Origin: Uranotaenia lowii | Taxonomy: Eukaryota; Arthropoda; Insecta; Diptera; Culicidae | Direction of reading: 5' to 3' | DNA length: 64,000 nt | Assembly: GCF_029784155.1 (NCBI RefSeq) | Contig: NC_073691.1 | Span: forward strand, 24,349,639 to 24,413,638 | Shown here: in pieces, positions 12,071-22,215 of the stretch | How positions within the stretch are numbered: position 1 is the first letter of the stretch | Layout: every line of letters begins with the position of its first letter | The notes under the pieces: model-generated | The model's database searches: none | What the model was told of the DNA's origin: nothing | Seen by the model: only the letters and a program-made list of their open reading frames with translations | Translations under genes and position numbers: made by a program

Positions 12071-12074
12071 TTAA

Positions 12075-15000
12075 TGGATTAAATCAGTTAGCCTAAAGAG
12101 CCTCAAAACAGATGTCCGTGATAGGGAACCAAATTTCAAACTCTGAATAGTTTTCTTTTTTGCAAATGACATTTCATTTCAAAGTTTTAAAGCTGTTTGT
12201 CACAACTCTGAGGAACAACAAGTTATCAGTTAGGTGAATTTGTAGAGTCATTCGAAAAACCACAAATCTAGCAACACTTTTCCGAAAAAAAAAACAAGCT
12301 TCCACAAAAATTCAGCTCTCATTTTCAAACGAAGCCAAAACGAACTCAAAAGCACGGAGAGAAAAACAAAGCATTTTCAACTGTTAAAAAAAAATTAAAC
12401 AATAATAAATTGGCTTGGCATCGCACGGTCAGCCGGTTTCTCCATGGCTAAAACCGTGCTGCCAGCTGAGCAGAAAACTTGTGCAACGCAAAACACGGTG
12501 ATCGAAATGTAAAAGTATACCTTTGAAACAAACAAATTTTATCTACAGCAAAAACAAAAAGAATGATGAGAAGAAAAAAGTCCTACCTTGTATTCCGTAT
12601 GTGTCTTAACTGTAGCGAAAAAAAAAGAATTACAATGTTTTCAAATGTTCGTCTCATGGATGGAGGAAGAGTGAAGAAAGAAACCAAGAAGAAAAAACTG
12701 CACCGAATTTGATGTTTCGAACAGCAGTTTTAATTATTCTGATATCAAGGAGTGAGATAGGTGTTTACTTGTGTAAAAATTAAAGATTTAAGAGAAGAAA
12801 AAATCCTAAATAATATGAAGATTAACGTTAGAAAGGAAGAGGATGATGAAGAAAAAAACGAATTTGAAAACTATTCCAAGAATAGTGCCATACTTAAAAG
12901 TTAAAAAGAAGTAAAGCAACGACGGAGTGAAAAAAAGTTGCTCCTGCACTCATAAAAAAAGGTGCATCGAACCTGAATTTTTCCCCTTCTGTGAATTTAT
13001 TCGAATGAGTGGTTAATTTTTATTAAATCGTTTAGGAAAAATCGTGCTTTATACACTTTGTAAGAAAAAAAAATTATCTATGCAACAAAAATAAACAAAT
13101 TAATAAACGGAAAAAATCGTTCCCAATTTTTGTACATCTTAATGCATTTTTTGATCGAGAATGAAACTCAGTAGTTAGGCCAAAAGAATGAACAAAAAAA
13201 ATGACTTGCCGAAAGCATGAGGAGTGACCTGATGATGACAAATTGCAGAGGAAATTTTTAACCAAAACAAAACGAAAAGAAACATAGATAATGAACACGT
13301 TATTTTAAAAGTAAACATCTGATCAAATCAAATTACTAGCGGAATATTTTTGTCTTTTACTAAATATTTGAATCAAGTCGATTACACACACGCGTTTATA
13401 CACCGAAGAAAATAAAATAAAATGAATATTTACTACGATGAATCCAAGAAAGAAAGCTAGACAAAAAAAAAAACTGAAATAAACAATGGTTTTCCCTCCT
13501 AGTAAAAATAACTTTATCGGTTTCATGCAACCTGAATAAATAGGGTTGAGCAAATGGGCACATGTAAATTTGAGATGGAGAAAGAAAACATAAGTAAATC
13601 GAAGCGTTTTTACACCCAGAAAAACTAATAATCACACTGATACAATTTCAAACGTTCACAAAACACAACTTATCAATAAAAACAGTGGAGAAAATGTCGG
13701 TAAGATTAATTGTTGGTACTTAAACCAAACCTACACAAGACTCGTTCCAGATTAAACTTGAAAAAAGGTTGGTTTTCTTCGTTTTTGAACAAAACTTTGA
13801 AAATATAGATTAGACGAAATATAAAACATAATCACAGCAAATCAACCGGAAGGCAACATGTTGAAAATTGTGTCAATTTCATCAAATGAATAACTGTCTC
13901 AATTGAAATTACAACACTGAAAAAAAAAACATAAACAAATGTGTATTGAATGTATCGGAACACCTCTCCACCTAAAGAAGAGAAAAATAGTTGCAGCCCC
14001 CATCAGCAGAAAATGAATTGAAACGAGGCTTATGATTCACACTTACTTACATACAAGAAAATAAAATAGAGAATAGATAAACGGAACACAACTCAATGGA
14101 TGAATAGATGTACCAAAAGAAAACAATAGATTCTCACTACAACACAGAAGCAGGAGATCGAACAATAGAAAAAAAGCACATTCGCATATTTACTGTTTGC
14201 TGGAAGCAAACAATCTAGCAAGTTAAAAACCGATGAAATAAAAAAAACATGCGGCAGAGATATTTAAAAATTTTAAACTTACACGGAGAAAAAAAATCAA
14301 TACTTGAACAAATGAAATAAATGTAAACAAACAAACGTCCAAAGATTCCTTTTACCAGAATGTATACTGAAACAGTATAGAGGATGCAGCTAAATGGTAG
14401 TAACATTGAAATGTTTAAAATAAAATGAAACAGTAGAAACTCAAACACAGATGATTAAGTATTCAACATAAATGCACACACACACACACACTAAGAAAAA
14501 AACGTCAAATTGAAAACAATAACAATAACAAACAACCAACTTGCACACACAAAAAGAAAGATACACTCACATAACCGATAAGCCAGTTAAGAGTCGTTCA
14601 GTATCAGAGTTGCTCAGACACTCCAAAATTTGTCCAACTCGGAAGGTAACGGAAAAACTGTAAACAATAGAACCTAAACAAAACGCCGCAACCCGGAAAA
14701 TGTCAGAGTCAGCTCCGTTATCAACTCAGAGCCTGTAAGGGATGGGTTGATTGAATTTGAAACCAAACTGATAGCGTTCTACTTACTGACATCTCTTATC
14801 GTAGGGTTGAGGTAGGTATGTATGTAACGCTCTGGCCAGAAACTTCCTCAGAAAGTACAGTAAACGTTAATTAAAAACAGAACACACACACACACATTAA
14901 CACAAAAAAATCAACACGACAGCAAAAATATTCTATGTTTTGTTTTCGCAAACCTGACTACGTGTGGAAAAATGACGAAAAAAAACAATGTTTCGAAGAT

Positions 15001-15300
15001 GTTCGATGGTGTGTAAACGTGAAACCTGATTTTTTCGGAAAATCCAATCTTGGAACCGACGAAACGAACGGCATGGTAAAATGATACAGAGATACACTTA
15101 CAAATTTAAAGATGAATTAAGATGAAGGAAAAAAAACACAAGAAAAATAGAACAAAGTTTAAGCAGAACAAAAAAAAAATCGCAAGACTATATGTACTGT
15201 GCTTATATTATATATATACATGAATACATACTATTAACTGATGATACAAGAAATACAAGAAAACCGACAAACTTGCGGAGAGATTCCAATTGATGGGAGC
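12075..15300 (+). other. A-rich 3'UTR-like stretch, possible continuation of gene A 3'UTR
   Basis: Long plus-strand A-rich sequence with ACAAAAC, AAAGAAAAAAC and CACACACA runs ((CA)n near 14474-14491), and TA-rich sequence near 15205-15222. No coding exon. Composition and strand bias match 5836-7740. The intervening array and MITE look like later additions. This is an inference from composition. Confidence 0.35.
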
Positions 15301-16023
15301 TGACTGAGTCTCGATTGTGCTTTGATGACAATCCATGTTAGGAGCTTGATCGGGGTCGACGCCACGAAAATAAAATAGTGATAGTCAATTTTGGGTTTAC
15401 AAGTATTGCAACATTATTTTTTTTCAACACTGCTATTGCGTGATTTGTTTTAAATTCCACTTGCTGCACTCTTGCATCAGAGTAAATTCTTTTGGCTTCC
15501 AGTGACGTCCTCTTAGTTGCCTTATTCTCGCCTGGTCCTTTGTGGCGATGGAAGGATTTGGTCAAGCGATGACCCCCCTCTGGATCCTGTGTGACTTATC
15601 GCCGCTGATCTTTCTCATTGTAATCGATAAGACCTTGACCGGATCGATTGATTGTAGATCAAACCTAGGATTGCCGTGGAATCCTTTGACAATGGGGCAG
15701 CTAAACGACCTTGACCTGGCAGATGATATCATTTTGCTCGTCAAAGACAACAAGACATGCAGAGCAAACTCGACACTCGACGACCTCACCGAAAGCTCCA
15801 AGGCAGCAGGTCTAAAAATCAATGTCGGAAAGATCAAGTCGATGGAGATCAACACAGAAAATCCTTCCAATTTCGTGGTAGCTGGGCAACAAGTTGAGAA
15901 AGTGAAGTGCTTCCAGTACCTTGGTAGCCAGATACCGCCTGATGGTGATATCAAGAAAGACATCGAAACCCGGATCAGAAAAGCCCGGTTTGCGTTTGTG
16001 AGTCTCCGTAACGACTGGCGATT

Positions 16024-16056
16024 ACTTTTTTTTTATTTGGATGGATTTTAACTTAA
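16024..16056 (-). mobile_element. 33-bp retro-insertion with 11-bp target duplication
   Basis: GACTGGCGATT occurs at 16013-16023 and again at 16057-16067. The 33 bases between them start with AC plus a T-run, which on the minus strand is an A-rich 3' tail. Removing the insert and one copy of the duplication restores the RT reading frame. This fits target-primed insertion of a severely truncated SINE or LINE tail. Confidence 0.7.
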
Positions 16057-16164
16057 GACTGGCGATTTCGCCAGATCTCTCTACGAATGAAAATCTCAAT
16101 CTTCAACTCAAACGTCAAACTCGTTTTGTTGTACGGATGCGCAACTTGGTGCACATATAATAGC

Positions 16165-16230
16165 GCCAGCACTAAATTTTACTTCGGAAGTCCGGACTTC
16201 CGATTCCGAACTTACTTCCGAACTTTTGAC
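16165..16230 (-). repeat. Repeat R1, left part of a split copy
   Basis: Begins GCGCCAGCACTAAATTTTAC as at 1979, continues through 'ttcggaagtccggacttccg', and then breaks off. The other end of R1 (CCAGTTCACTAACGACGTTT) appears at about 16876-16900. The copy therefore seems to be split by the MITE block between, and it sits inside the LINE RT. Confidence 0.7.
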
Positions 16231-16317
16231 AGTTGTGTTTAAAAAAAATAACAGTGTATTATATGCATCGTTGCCACACATAAATTTGTATCCACCAGAG
16301 TATCTCTACATACATTA

Positions 16318-16646
16318 AGCGGGCCACAGACTACACAACATTTGTACAAATGCGATGAAATTCGATGAAATTTTGTCGCTGTGAGCACGATTTGCATAGT
16401 GTATGGCACTGCTTGAATGAGCGCCCAAACGGTTGGAGTAAAATTGGTCGGGATCGAAATATTTTGTACAAAACATTCTCCCAGCCGGGTGGAGATGGTT
16501 TATTTTGTTGCTGTTGCTGTTTTCGCCAGCAATCATTTGTGTTCGCGTGAAATATGTTTGTATAGTGTGTGGGCGAGCATAGATCAAACAATCGACGCGG
16601 AATCATCGAATTTGTACAGGCCAATTTGTGTAGTCTATGGCCCGCT
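16318..16646. mobile_element. MITE with TTA target duplication, 329 bp
   Basis: Both ends carry AGCGGGCCA(C/T)AGACTACA in inverted orientation (16318-16338 and 16626-16646, one mismatch in 21). TTA flanks both sides (16315-16317, 16647-16649), the form seen in 3-bp-duplication MITEs. Several short ORFs in both directions are by-products. Confidence 0.85.
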
Positions 16647-16649
16647 TTA

Positions 16650-16865
16650 AGCGGGCCACAGACTACACAACATTGGTACAAATGCGATGAAATTAGATGA
16701 AATTTTGTCGCGGTGAACACGATTTGCATCGTGTATGGCACTGCTTGTATACTCCTACGGGCAAGAATGAAATACACAAACGATTCAAATGAATTTGTGG
16801 CAACGTTGATTTGAAAATTTCTTGGCGCACGCTTAAATAAAACGACTTAATGTGTTTTGGTCGGA
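16650..16865. mobile_element. Second, right-truncated copy of the same MITE plus flanking repeat
   Basis: Starting directly after the shared TTA, the first ~105 bases repeat the left half of the neighbouring MITE in direct orientation (GCGGGCCACAGACTACACAA and onward), then diverge. No right terminus follows. A TTTGTGGCAACG phrase at 16794-16805 is the inverse of CGTTGCCACA at 16269, hinting at an outer element around both copies. Confidence 0.6.
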
Positions 16866-16925
16866 AGTCAGCCATAATGCCAGTTCACTAACGACGTTTA
16901 TAAATTTTTTATCTAAACGCACAAT
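16866..16925 (-). repeat. Repeat R1, right part of the split copy
   Basis: Contains GCCAGTTCACTAACGACG followed by 'ttataaattttttat', equivalent to 2087-2120. It is continuous with the R1 left part at 16165-16230 if the MITE block is removed. Confidence 0.65.
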
Positions 16926-17327
16926 ATGCGTTGCCGACGCGAAAACTGCAAGTATTTTTGAATCGCTGCCTGTGGAATATTATCCGCGCTTGGTGGCCTG
17001 GCAACTGGATCTCAAATGAGGAACTATGTACATCGCCGGTGTCATCAAAGGGCGCTAGAAATCAAGATTCGGGAACGTAAATAACTGGTGATGGATTGGA
17101 GATCGTCAGAGGCGCATGAATGGAATGCAGAGGGACATCGGCAGGACAAAGGCGGTCCCAGAAACTCGTGGCGGCGAAGCCTAGCTGCCGAAATCCAAAC
17201 TGTCGACGAGAATCTTGACTAAGACCACGTGAAGACACTGGCTCCGGGTCGTCAACAGTGAAGGTCTTTTACCACGGCCCTATGCGCCAGAGAATCGACG
17301 CGGGATCGTTGAGTAAGTAAGTAAGTG

Positions 17328-17494
17328 TAGGTTGTCAGCCTAAGGTCCCTATCAGCCGCTCGCTGCGAGACAAAGTATCCACCGGGGTTGGGTACCCGAT
17401 CTCAGCTAAGCTTACTCGCACCACTGGGAGGCACCATTGGGAGGCTGAGATAGGAGATATGAATAAAAGGTAATATTGTGAATTTAAATATAAT
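17328..17494. other. Short non-coding spacer after LINE copy 1
   Basis: Contains 'gtaggttgtcagcctaaggtccc' and GGGAGGC phrases that may be LINE 3' UTR or flanking DNA. No gene. Confidence 0.3.
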
Positions 17495-17615
17495 TTTTAG
17501 AAACGTCGCTGGTGAACTGGCAACAAAACACAGACTTCCGACAATCTAGTACTTCATTTTTCCTTGTCGGAAGTCTTTCGGAAGTCGGAAGTGATTTTGA
17601 TTCTAAAGTCTCAAG
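17495..17615 (+). repeat. Repeat R1, plus orientation
   Basis: Contains TTTAGAAACGTCGCTGGTGA, then CTTCCGACAA and TTGTCGGAAG stem arms. The right part diverges after about 17600. The ORFs on both strands here are repeat-derived. Confidence 0.75.
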
Positions 17616-17795
17616 TGTTTGTCCTAGTGCATCTGATTCCAAGACAAAAATAATAGGAGTAGTTATAGCTACTTTCCAGATAAGCACTGAAAAGATGATA
17701 ATTGTGTTGAGCCAATTCCAACTTTTTTTTCCAGGTTCGCATCTTAACTAATATTCTGCATTCAAGTCTTTTCCTTATTTCCCAAGCAGCTCATT

Positions 17796-18170
17796 GGCCA
17801 CCAAGCGCGGAACATCATCCGCGCTTGGTGGCCTGGCAACTGGATCTCAAATGAGGAACTACATCGCCGGTGTCATCAAAGGGCGCTAGAAATCGGGATT
17901 CGTGAACGTAAGTGGAGATGGATTGGGCACACGCTGCGGAAAGATGAAAACGAGATTTGCAGAGAGGCGCTAGATTGGAATCCAGAAGGTCATCGAAGAA
18001 GAGGCAGACCCAGAAACTCGTGGCGGCGAAGCCTAGCCGCTGAAATCCGAACTGTCGACGAGAATCTTGACTGGGACTAGGTGAAGATGCTGGCTCCGGA
18101 TCGTCAACAGTGGAGGTCTTTTACCACGGCCCTATGCACCGGTGGATCGGCGCGGGATCATTAAGCAAAA
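17796..18170 (+). pseudogene. Non-LTR retrotransposon RT C-terminus, copy 2, 5'-truncated
   Basis: In frame it reads NIIRAWWPGNWISNEELHR, RCHQRALEIGIRERKWRW, IGHTLRKDENEICREALDW, NPEGHRRRGRPRNSWRR and SLAAEIRTVDENLDWD, then a stop, with further homologous residues after it (ending APDRQQWRSFTTALC). It starts abruptly at a perfect 16-bp inverted repeat (17796-17811 and 17818-17833), so it is 5'-truncated with a fold-back. It is closely related to copy 1 but keeps the HTLRK segment better. There is no intact retrotransposon here. Confidence 0.85.
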
Positions 18171-18230
18171 ACTCATTTGAAAAGCGTTTGACAAAATCCT
18201 GATAATCTTCCTGGCTACATGTGTATAAGG

Positions 18231-18330
18231 CAGTGGTCGCGAACTTTTTGAGTCAGAAGAGCCAACAACTTCAAATATTCAAAATTTCGGAGTTTGAAAG
18301 AGCCACATTAAAGATGTATTATTTTTGTTT
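18231..18330. mobile_element. hAT-like left terminus
   Basis: CAGTGGTCGCGAACTTTTTG followed by 'agtcagaagagcca' and 'gagccaca' repeats resembles the terminal and subterminal sequence of insect hAT elements. The 8 bases before it are GTATAAGG. No nearby right end was found. The only other hAT-type right end downstream before 40 kb is at 39640-39707. Confidence 0.45.
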
Positions 18331-19271
18331 TTAATAAACAAAAATAAACAAATACTAATGTTCAATAAACAGTAGTTTTACGGAAGTTTTAAGTTTTTAG
18401 CTTTTAGATTTTAGGTTTTTGAGTTTTTTCTTTTTAATCTGTTTCTGATTACCTTTAAGTACATGAATTCTCTTCTGGATCGTCAACTCTTCTAACATGG
18501 TTTGATTTTATATAAATTTTTATACTTTGGCAAATACCGAATCAAGAAAATTTTAAATCCATATAAAGCTTAAATGATTAATTTGCATGATTTTAAAGTG
18601 AAAGATTTGAACATATTTACATAAGCAGAAAATTTATAGTTTCGTAATAAAGAAAAGATAAAAAAAAAACAAATAAAAGGGAATAACATTTTCTTAAAAT
18701 TATCAAACTTTTTATATGACATTCATCAGATTTATGTAATCCTTTCCAAAATTCAGAAGTATGAGGCAAAATTTAACTAAAATTTATGTAGCCGAAAATA
18801 TTAACTTCAAAAATTATGCTTTTGACAAATGGTAGAATTTTCAAAATTCATGACATCACGAAGGTATCTTTAGAATTTTATGCATCTGGAAAATTCAAAA
18901 ATATTATTTTATGTCACATGTTATTCTTCAGTATTGTTCTTCCAATTGAAAGAAAAATGAAATTCATTACATTGTATATTATTCATCATTGATTGCTAAA
19001 GCTCAGATTACTTTAAAAAAAAAACTGTGGTTAGATCAGTTTAAATCTTTAATAATGTGATTGTGTAGCCTTCAAAGAAAATTCGAGTCAAATAATAAAG
19101 AAACAGTACAGTTTATCTGGCAAAATCAGTTCAAGGATACTTTTAAAATTTCTCAAAAAAAATTAATAAAAATAAATCAACGGTGAATAACTCTTAATCG
19201 AAAATGAAAAAGAAAGTTATGTTCATTACTAAAAGTTCGTTCAAAATTTGTGTGCTTTTGGTAAATATACG
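18331..19271. other. AT-rich non-coding stretch
   Basis: Very AT-rich, with no coding exon and no delimitable repeat. It may be the interior of the hAT-like element. Confidence 0.4.
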
Positions 19272-19277
19272 CATCAC

Positions 19278-19841
19278 TGTTGCGTGTGGACTGTATATGC
19301 GGATGCTTGGGAACTACCACTGATTGGGAAAAATGCCCGCTCCCCTCGTGGGATTGGGCCTCGAGAGACAAACACGCATGGTTGTCTCATCAGTGGAGGC
19401 AGATCATTCCGACGCTGCCTGGCGGCCAAGACTTCTCGATGACCTCGTAACTACGAGATCGTACTCTTTCGAATATGGCTCTAAAAAGAGCCGATTAATT
19501 CCAGCGGCTGGATTCGGGACGAGCAGATGCCGGAGCGAGCACAGAAAACACAAATTGTTAACACTTCATACTTTTTCTCTGTATTTTTCTCTATATTTAT
19601 CACTTCCACTTTTCTCTTTAATGTTACAAGTTTGGTGGTTGAATGCGAACTGACTTCAGGCGCTTCGAAGAAAGCGCCCTTTAATAGGCTAGCGGGAAGC
19701 ACACAATCACGTGCTTGCGCCAGCAGATGGAACCTCCTAGAACCTTCTAGCGAGAGCAGCCGTGTTGCTCATTTCGTTCGGTTCTCTCGCGGTCATTCAT
19801 CGTCGCTCTCTTGTTCTTCAGTCGACTCGTCGGACTGAACA
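19278..19841. mobile_element. Solo LTR, 564 bp
   Basis: Begins TGTTGCGTGTGG and ends GGACTGAACA (TGTT..AACA). CATCAC is directly repeated at 19272-19277 and 19842-19847 (a 5- or 6-bp target duplication). No internal retroviral-like domain adjoins it, so it is a solo LTR, left by recombination between two LTRs. Length and ends suit BEL/Pao or Ty3-type LTRs. Orientation is not established. Several ORFs here (19324-19653, 19481-19702 and others) are by-products. It is GC-richer than its flanks and contains strong hairpins. Confidence 0.75.
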
Positions 19842-19847
19842 CATCAC

Positions 19848-20689
19848 ATTTGAAATTTTAAATGTGTTCAAAGACTCAAAGGTTTAATTTTTATCAAATA
19901 CATACAATTGAATTATAAAAAACAACTGCTTCGAGGTGTAAAGGTCTTTCTGGGATGAATCATCCAACAGGATGAAAATCCCTGAAAAAAAAAGTAAAGG
20001 TCTTTTGTTTATTGATTGCAAGTATTTAGTCTGTGATTGAGTTTTAAAATAGATTTTCAGAATTGAAATTTTCAATCACTCTCAATGCTGATTCGAGTTT
20101 GAAAAGCTGTAAAACAATAATTTGTAATTCTCAATTCCTAGTTTTGGAATTTTTAATTTGAATTCATGTATCTAAGTATCTATTCCCTTTTTAAACCGAT
20201 ATTTCTTGAGCAGCCTTTCCTATTTTTCTGTATGTATCCAGGCCAGCCAAAACCGTATATTACCCGAGCAAATCCAGCAAAAATCTACGTATTTTCCATT
20301 CCGAATTTATGCAAGTTGAAAAATTTTAGTTTCATAAAAATTATGAATAAATCTCTGTTGTAGGAGTTCCTGCTTTGAAAATAATTATTTTAGTTTCATT
20401 TATTGGAGTATGTACTTAAAGATATTGGGAAAACCGAAAAAAATAATACCAAATGTCGTAATAATGCATTGAACGACGGAAATTCGAAATAGAATTTGGA
20501 AGAAATTTGACTGCCTTACTGGAACTTTTTTGAACAAGGCTTCTAGAATAAGTTTCTACAACGACTCCCAACTTTTTACAAACCTTATAATTGAATATCA
20601 GTTTAAAGATTATTGGGTATATTAAACATAGATTTTGTTATGCTAGTCCATTCATTTGTTTTTACTCGGAAGGTTGCAAAAACAGAATA
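19848..20689. other. AT-rich non-coding stretch
   Basis: No gene or defined repeat recognised. Confidence 0.4.
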
Positions 20690-21320
20690 AATTAAATATA
20701 AACGTAAAGTCACAAAAATAAACATATACTTAACAAAACAAAACAAAAATATCGAAAAAGGAAGACTATACTACAGAGATTCAAATTACACGTATTTAAA
20801 AAAAAGCATATAAATGACAAAAAGGCAGAAATAACAAAATTAAAACAAAAAAAAAAACACTTAAATATTTACAAAAATAAAAAAAAGTTAAACTATGACG
20901 AAAGTAGCGAATATTGACGAAACTTACATAACATGACAAACTATGACAAAAGTAACAGCAATTGACGCAAATTCCAACAAAAAAAAATACAGTTATTATA
21001 AATTAAAAAATCCAAAAAATACGAAATGCGAAAAAAAATATTGAAAGAATGGCAAAATTTCAAAAAAGATCAAAATTAAAAAAAATTACAACAATAACAA
21101 TATTAAAAAACTACAAAAATAAAAATAAATGTTTTTTTTTTCAATTTAGTTATTGTCAAATTTTGCCATTTTGGTAAGTTTGTCGTTATTTTCCGTCATT
21201 TGTGACTTTTTTTTATTTCTTACTTTCATAAGACATTTTTTAAGCTATGAGGTATTTTAGGTTTTCTAACAGACTGTAATTTTTGTCATTTTGACATTTT
21301 TGAAGTTTTCCTATTAGATT
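20690..21320. repeat. Degenerate A-rich then T-rich nonamer-like tract
   Basis: 20690-21120 is A-rich with repeated 'acaaaaat', 'tgacaaaa' and 'gacgaaa' phrases. From 21130 the strand switches to T-rich with 'ttgtcaaattttgccatttt', 'gtcgttatttt' and 'tgtcattttgacattttt'. It looks like decayed AAAAATGAC-type repeats meeting head to head, related to the intact arrays at 24.9 and 32.1 kb. Confidence 0.5.
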
Positions 21321-22164
21321 CACAATTCTCTTCACAATTTCGTTAGCTAAAATTTTAAAACATCACCTGGCTGGCCACACGTTTAGTCGGGATATGAACC
21401 GTGGAAAAGGCTTCACGAAATTTACCCCAGATGTCACTGTAGTTCAAATTCTAACACGGTTAGAAAAAAGTACACAGTTCAAAATTTTCGGTTCTAATCA
21501 AGAAAAACATTTTTCCTTCGTATTGAAGTTGATAAGATACTAAATTTCTTCTATTGTCAAGAGCTTTGAAAACATGTATGAAAGAGGTCACTATATCCTG
21601 CAAATTTTGGAGAAATTGAATGCTAATTAGTAGACTTACCTGGTAAAAATTATATTTTAAAAATACTTTCATACAATCGCAGATGAAATACAACTAAAAA
21701 TTATAAATTTCAGTTTTTTTTTCATTTACTTGTCATTTTTCAGTGCAAAATTATTGGGGTCAGATTTGTTGGATGTTTCAAAGCAATAAAAGTTTTCGCA
21801 TTTCAAAAAGTTTGTTTACTGTCGTTAATACATCACTTCATATTTTAAAACGATTGAAAGAATTCTATTTTCAATTTGTTGAATTACGTTTCGATTGAAG
21901 ACGATAATAAGGATGGTTAAATAAATAACTGTATAATGCATTTATTTTAAAAAGAAAGTTGTGCTCATTACTTAAACGTGTATTTAGATTGAAATATTTC
22001 CTATCGGCTCACATCTTTAAATTATTCGCGTGTTTTTGTTTTGTTTTATGCGTTAGTTTCATTCGTAAACATATCGAAAATCGTAATTTTTTCGAAAAAA
22101 ATTTAATCTCGATTCCTGTTTTTTGTTAGCAATAAAACGTGTGGAAACAGCTAAATTTCAATAA
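21321..22164. other. Upstream region of SDE2
   Basis: AT-rich, no coding exon. It should contain the SDE2 promoter. The only core-promoter-like string I see is TATAAAAG at 22165-22172, which would leave a very short 5'UTR before the ATG at 22216, so it may not be the functional element. Confidence 0.35.
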
Positions 22165-22215
22165 TATAAAAGTGTGAAAATCTTTCTTCATATCGAACAG
22201 AAAGAAGTTCTCATC

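Larger units (their letters stand above)
15560..17327 (+). pseudogene. Non-LTR retrotransposon reverse transcriptase, broken copy 1
   Basis: From about 15560 the frame encodes RT palm sequence: DLSPLIFLIVID, then LNDLDLADDIILLV (the LADD box replaces the usual F/YADD), then SKAAGLKINVGKIKS and FQYLGSQIPPDGD. At 16024 a 33-bp insertion breaks the frame. After it the frame resumes with RQISLRMKISIFNSNVK and LLYGCATW until about 16155. The coding sequence is then interrupted by repeat R1 and MITEs, and resumes at about 16940 with NRCLWNIIRAWWPGNWIS and the C-terminal H-Q-R-A-L-E-I region. A GTAAGTAAGTAAGT tail at about 17311-17327 may be the LINE 3' end. The endonuclease and N-terminal RT are absent. 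Clade was not assigned; it resembles insect endonuclease-RT LINEs. Confidence 0.85.

Noticed and set aside
19464..19492. 3' end of a real histone gene
   Set aside because: The stem-loop matches the consensus, but the minus-strand sequence before it encodes no histone, and the site lies inside a solo LTR.
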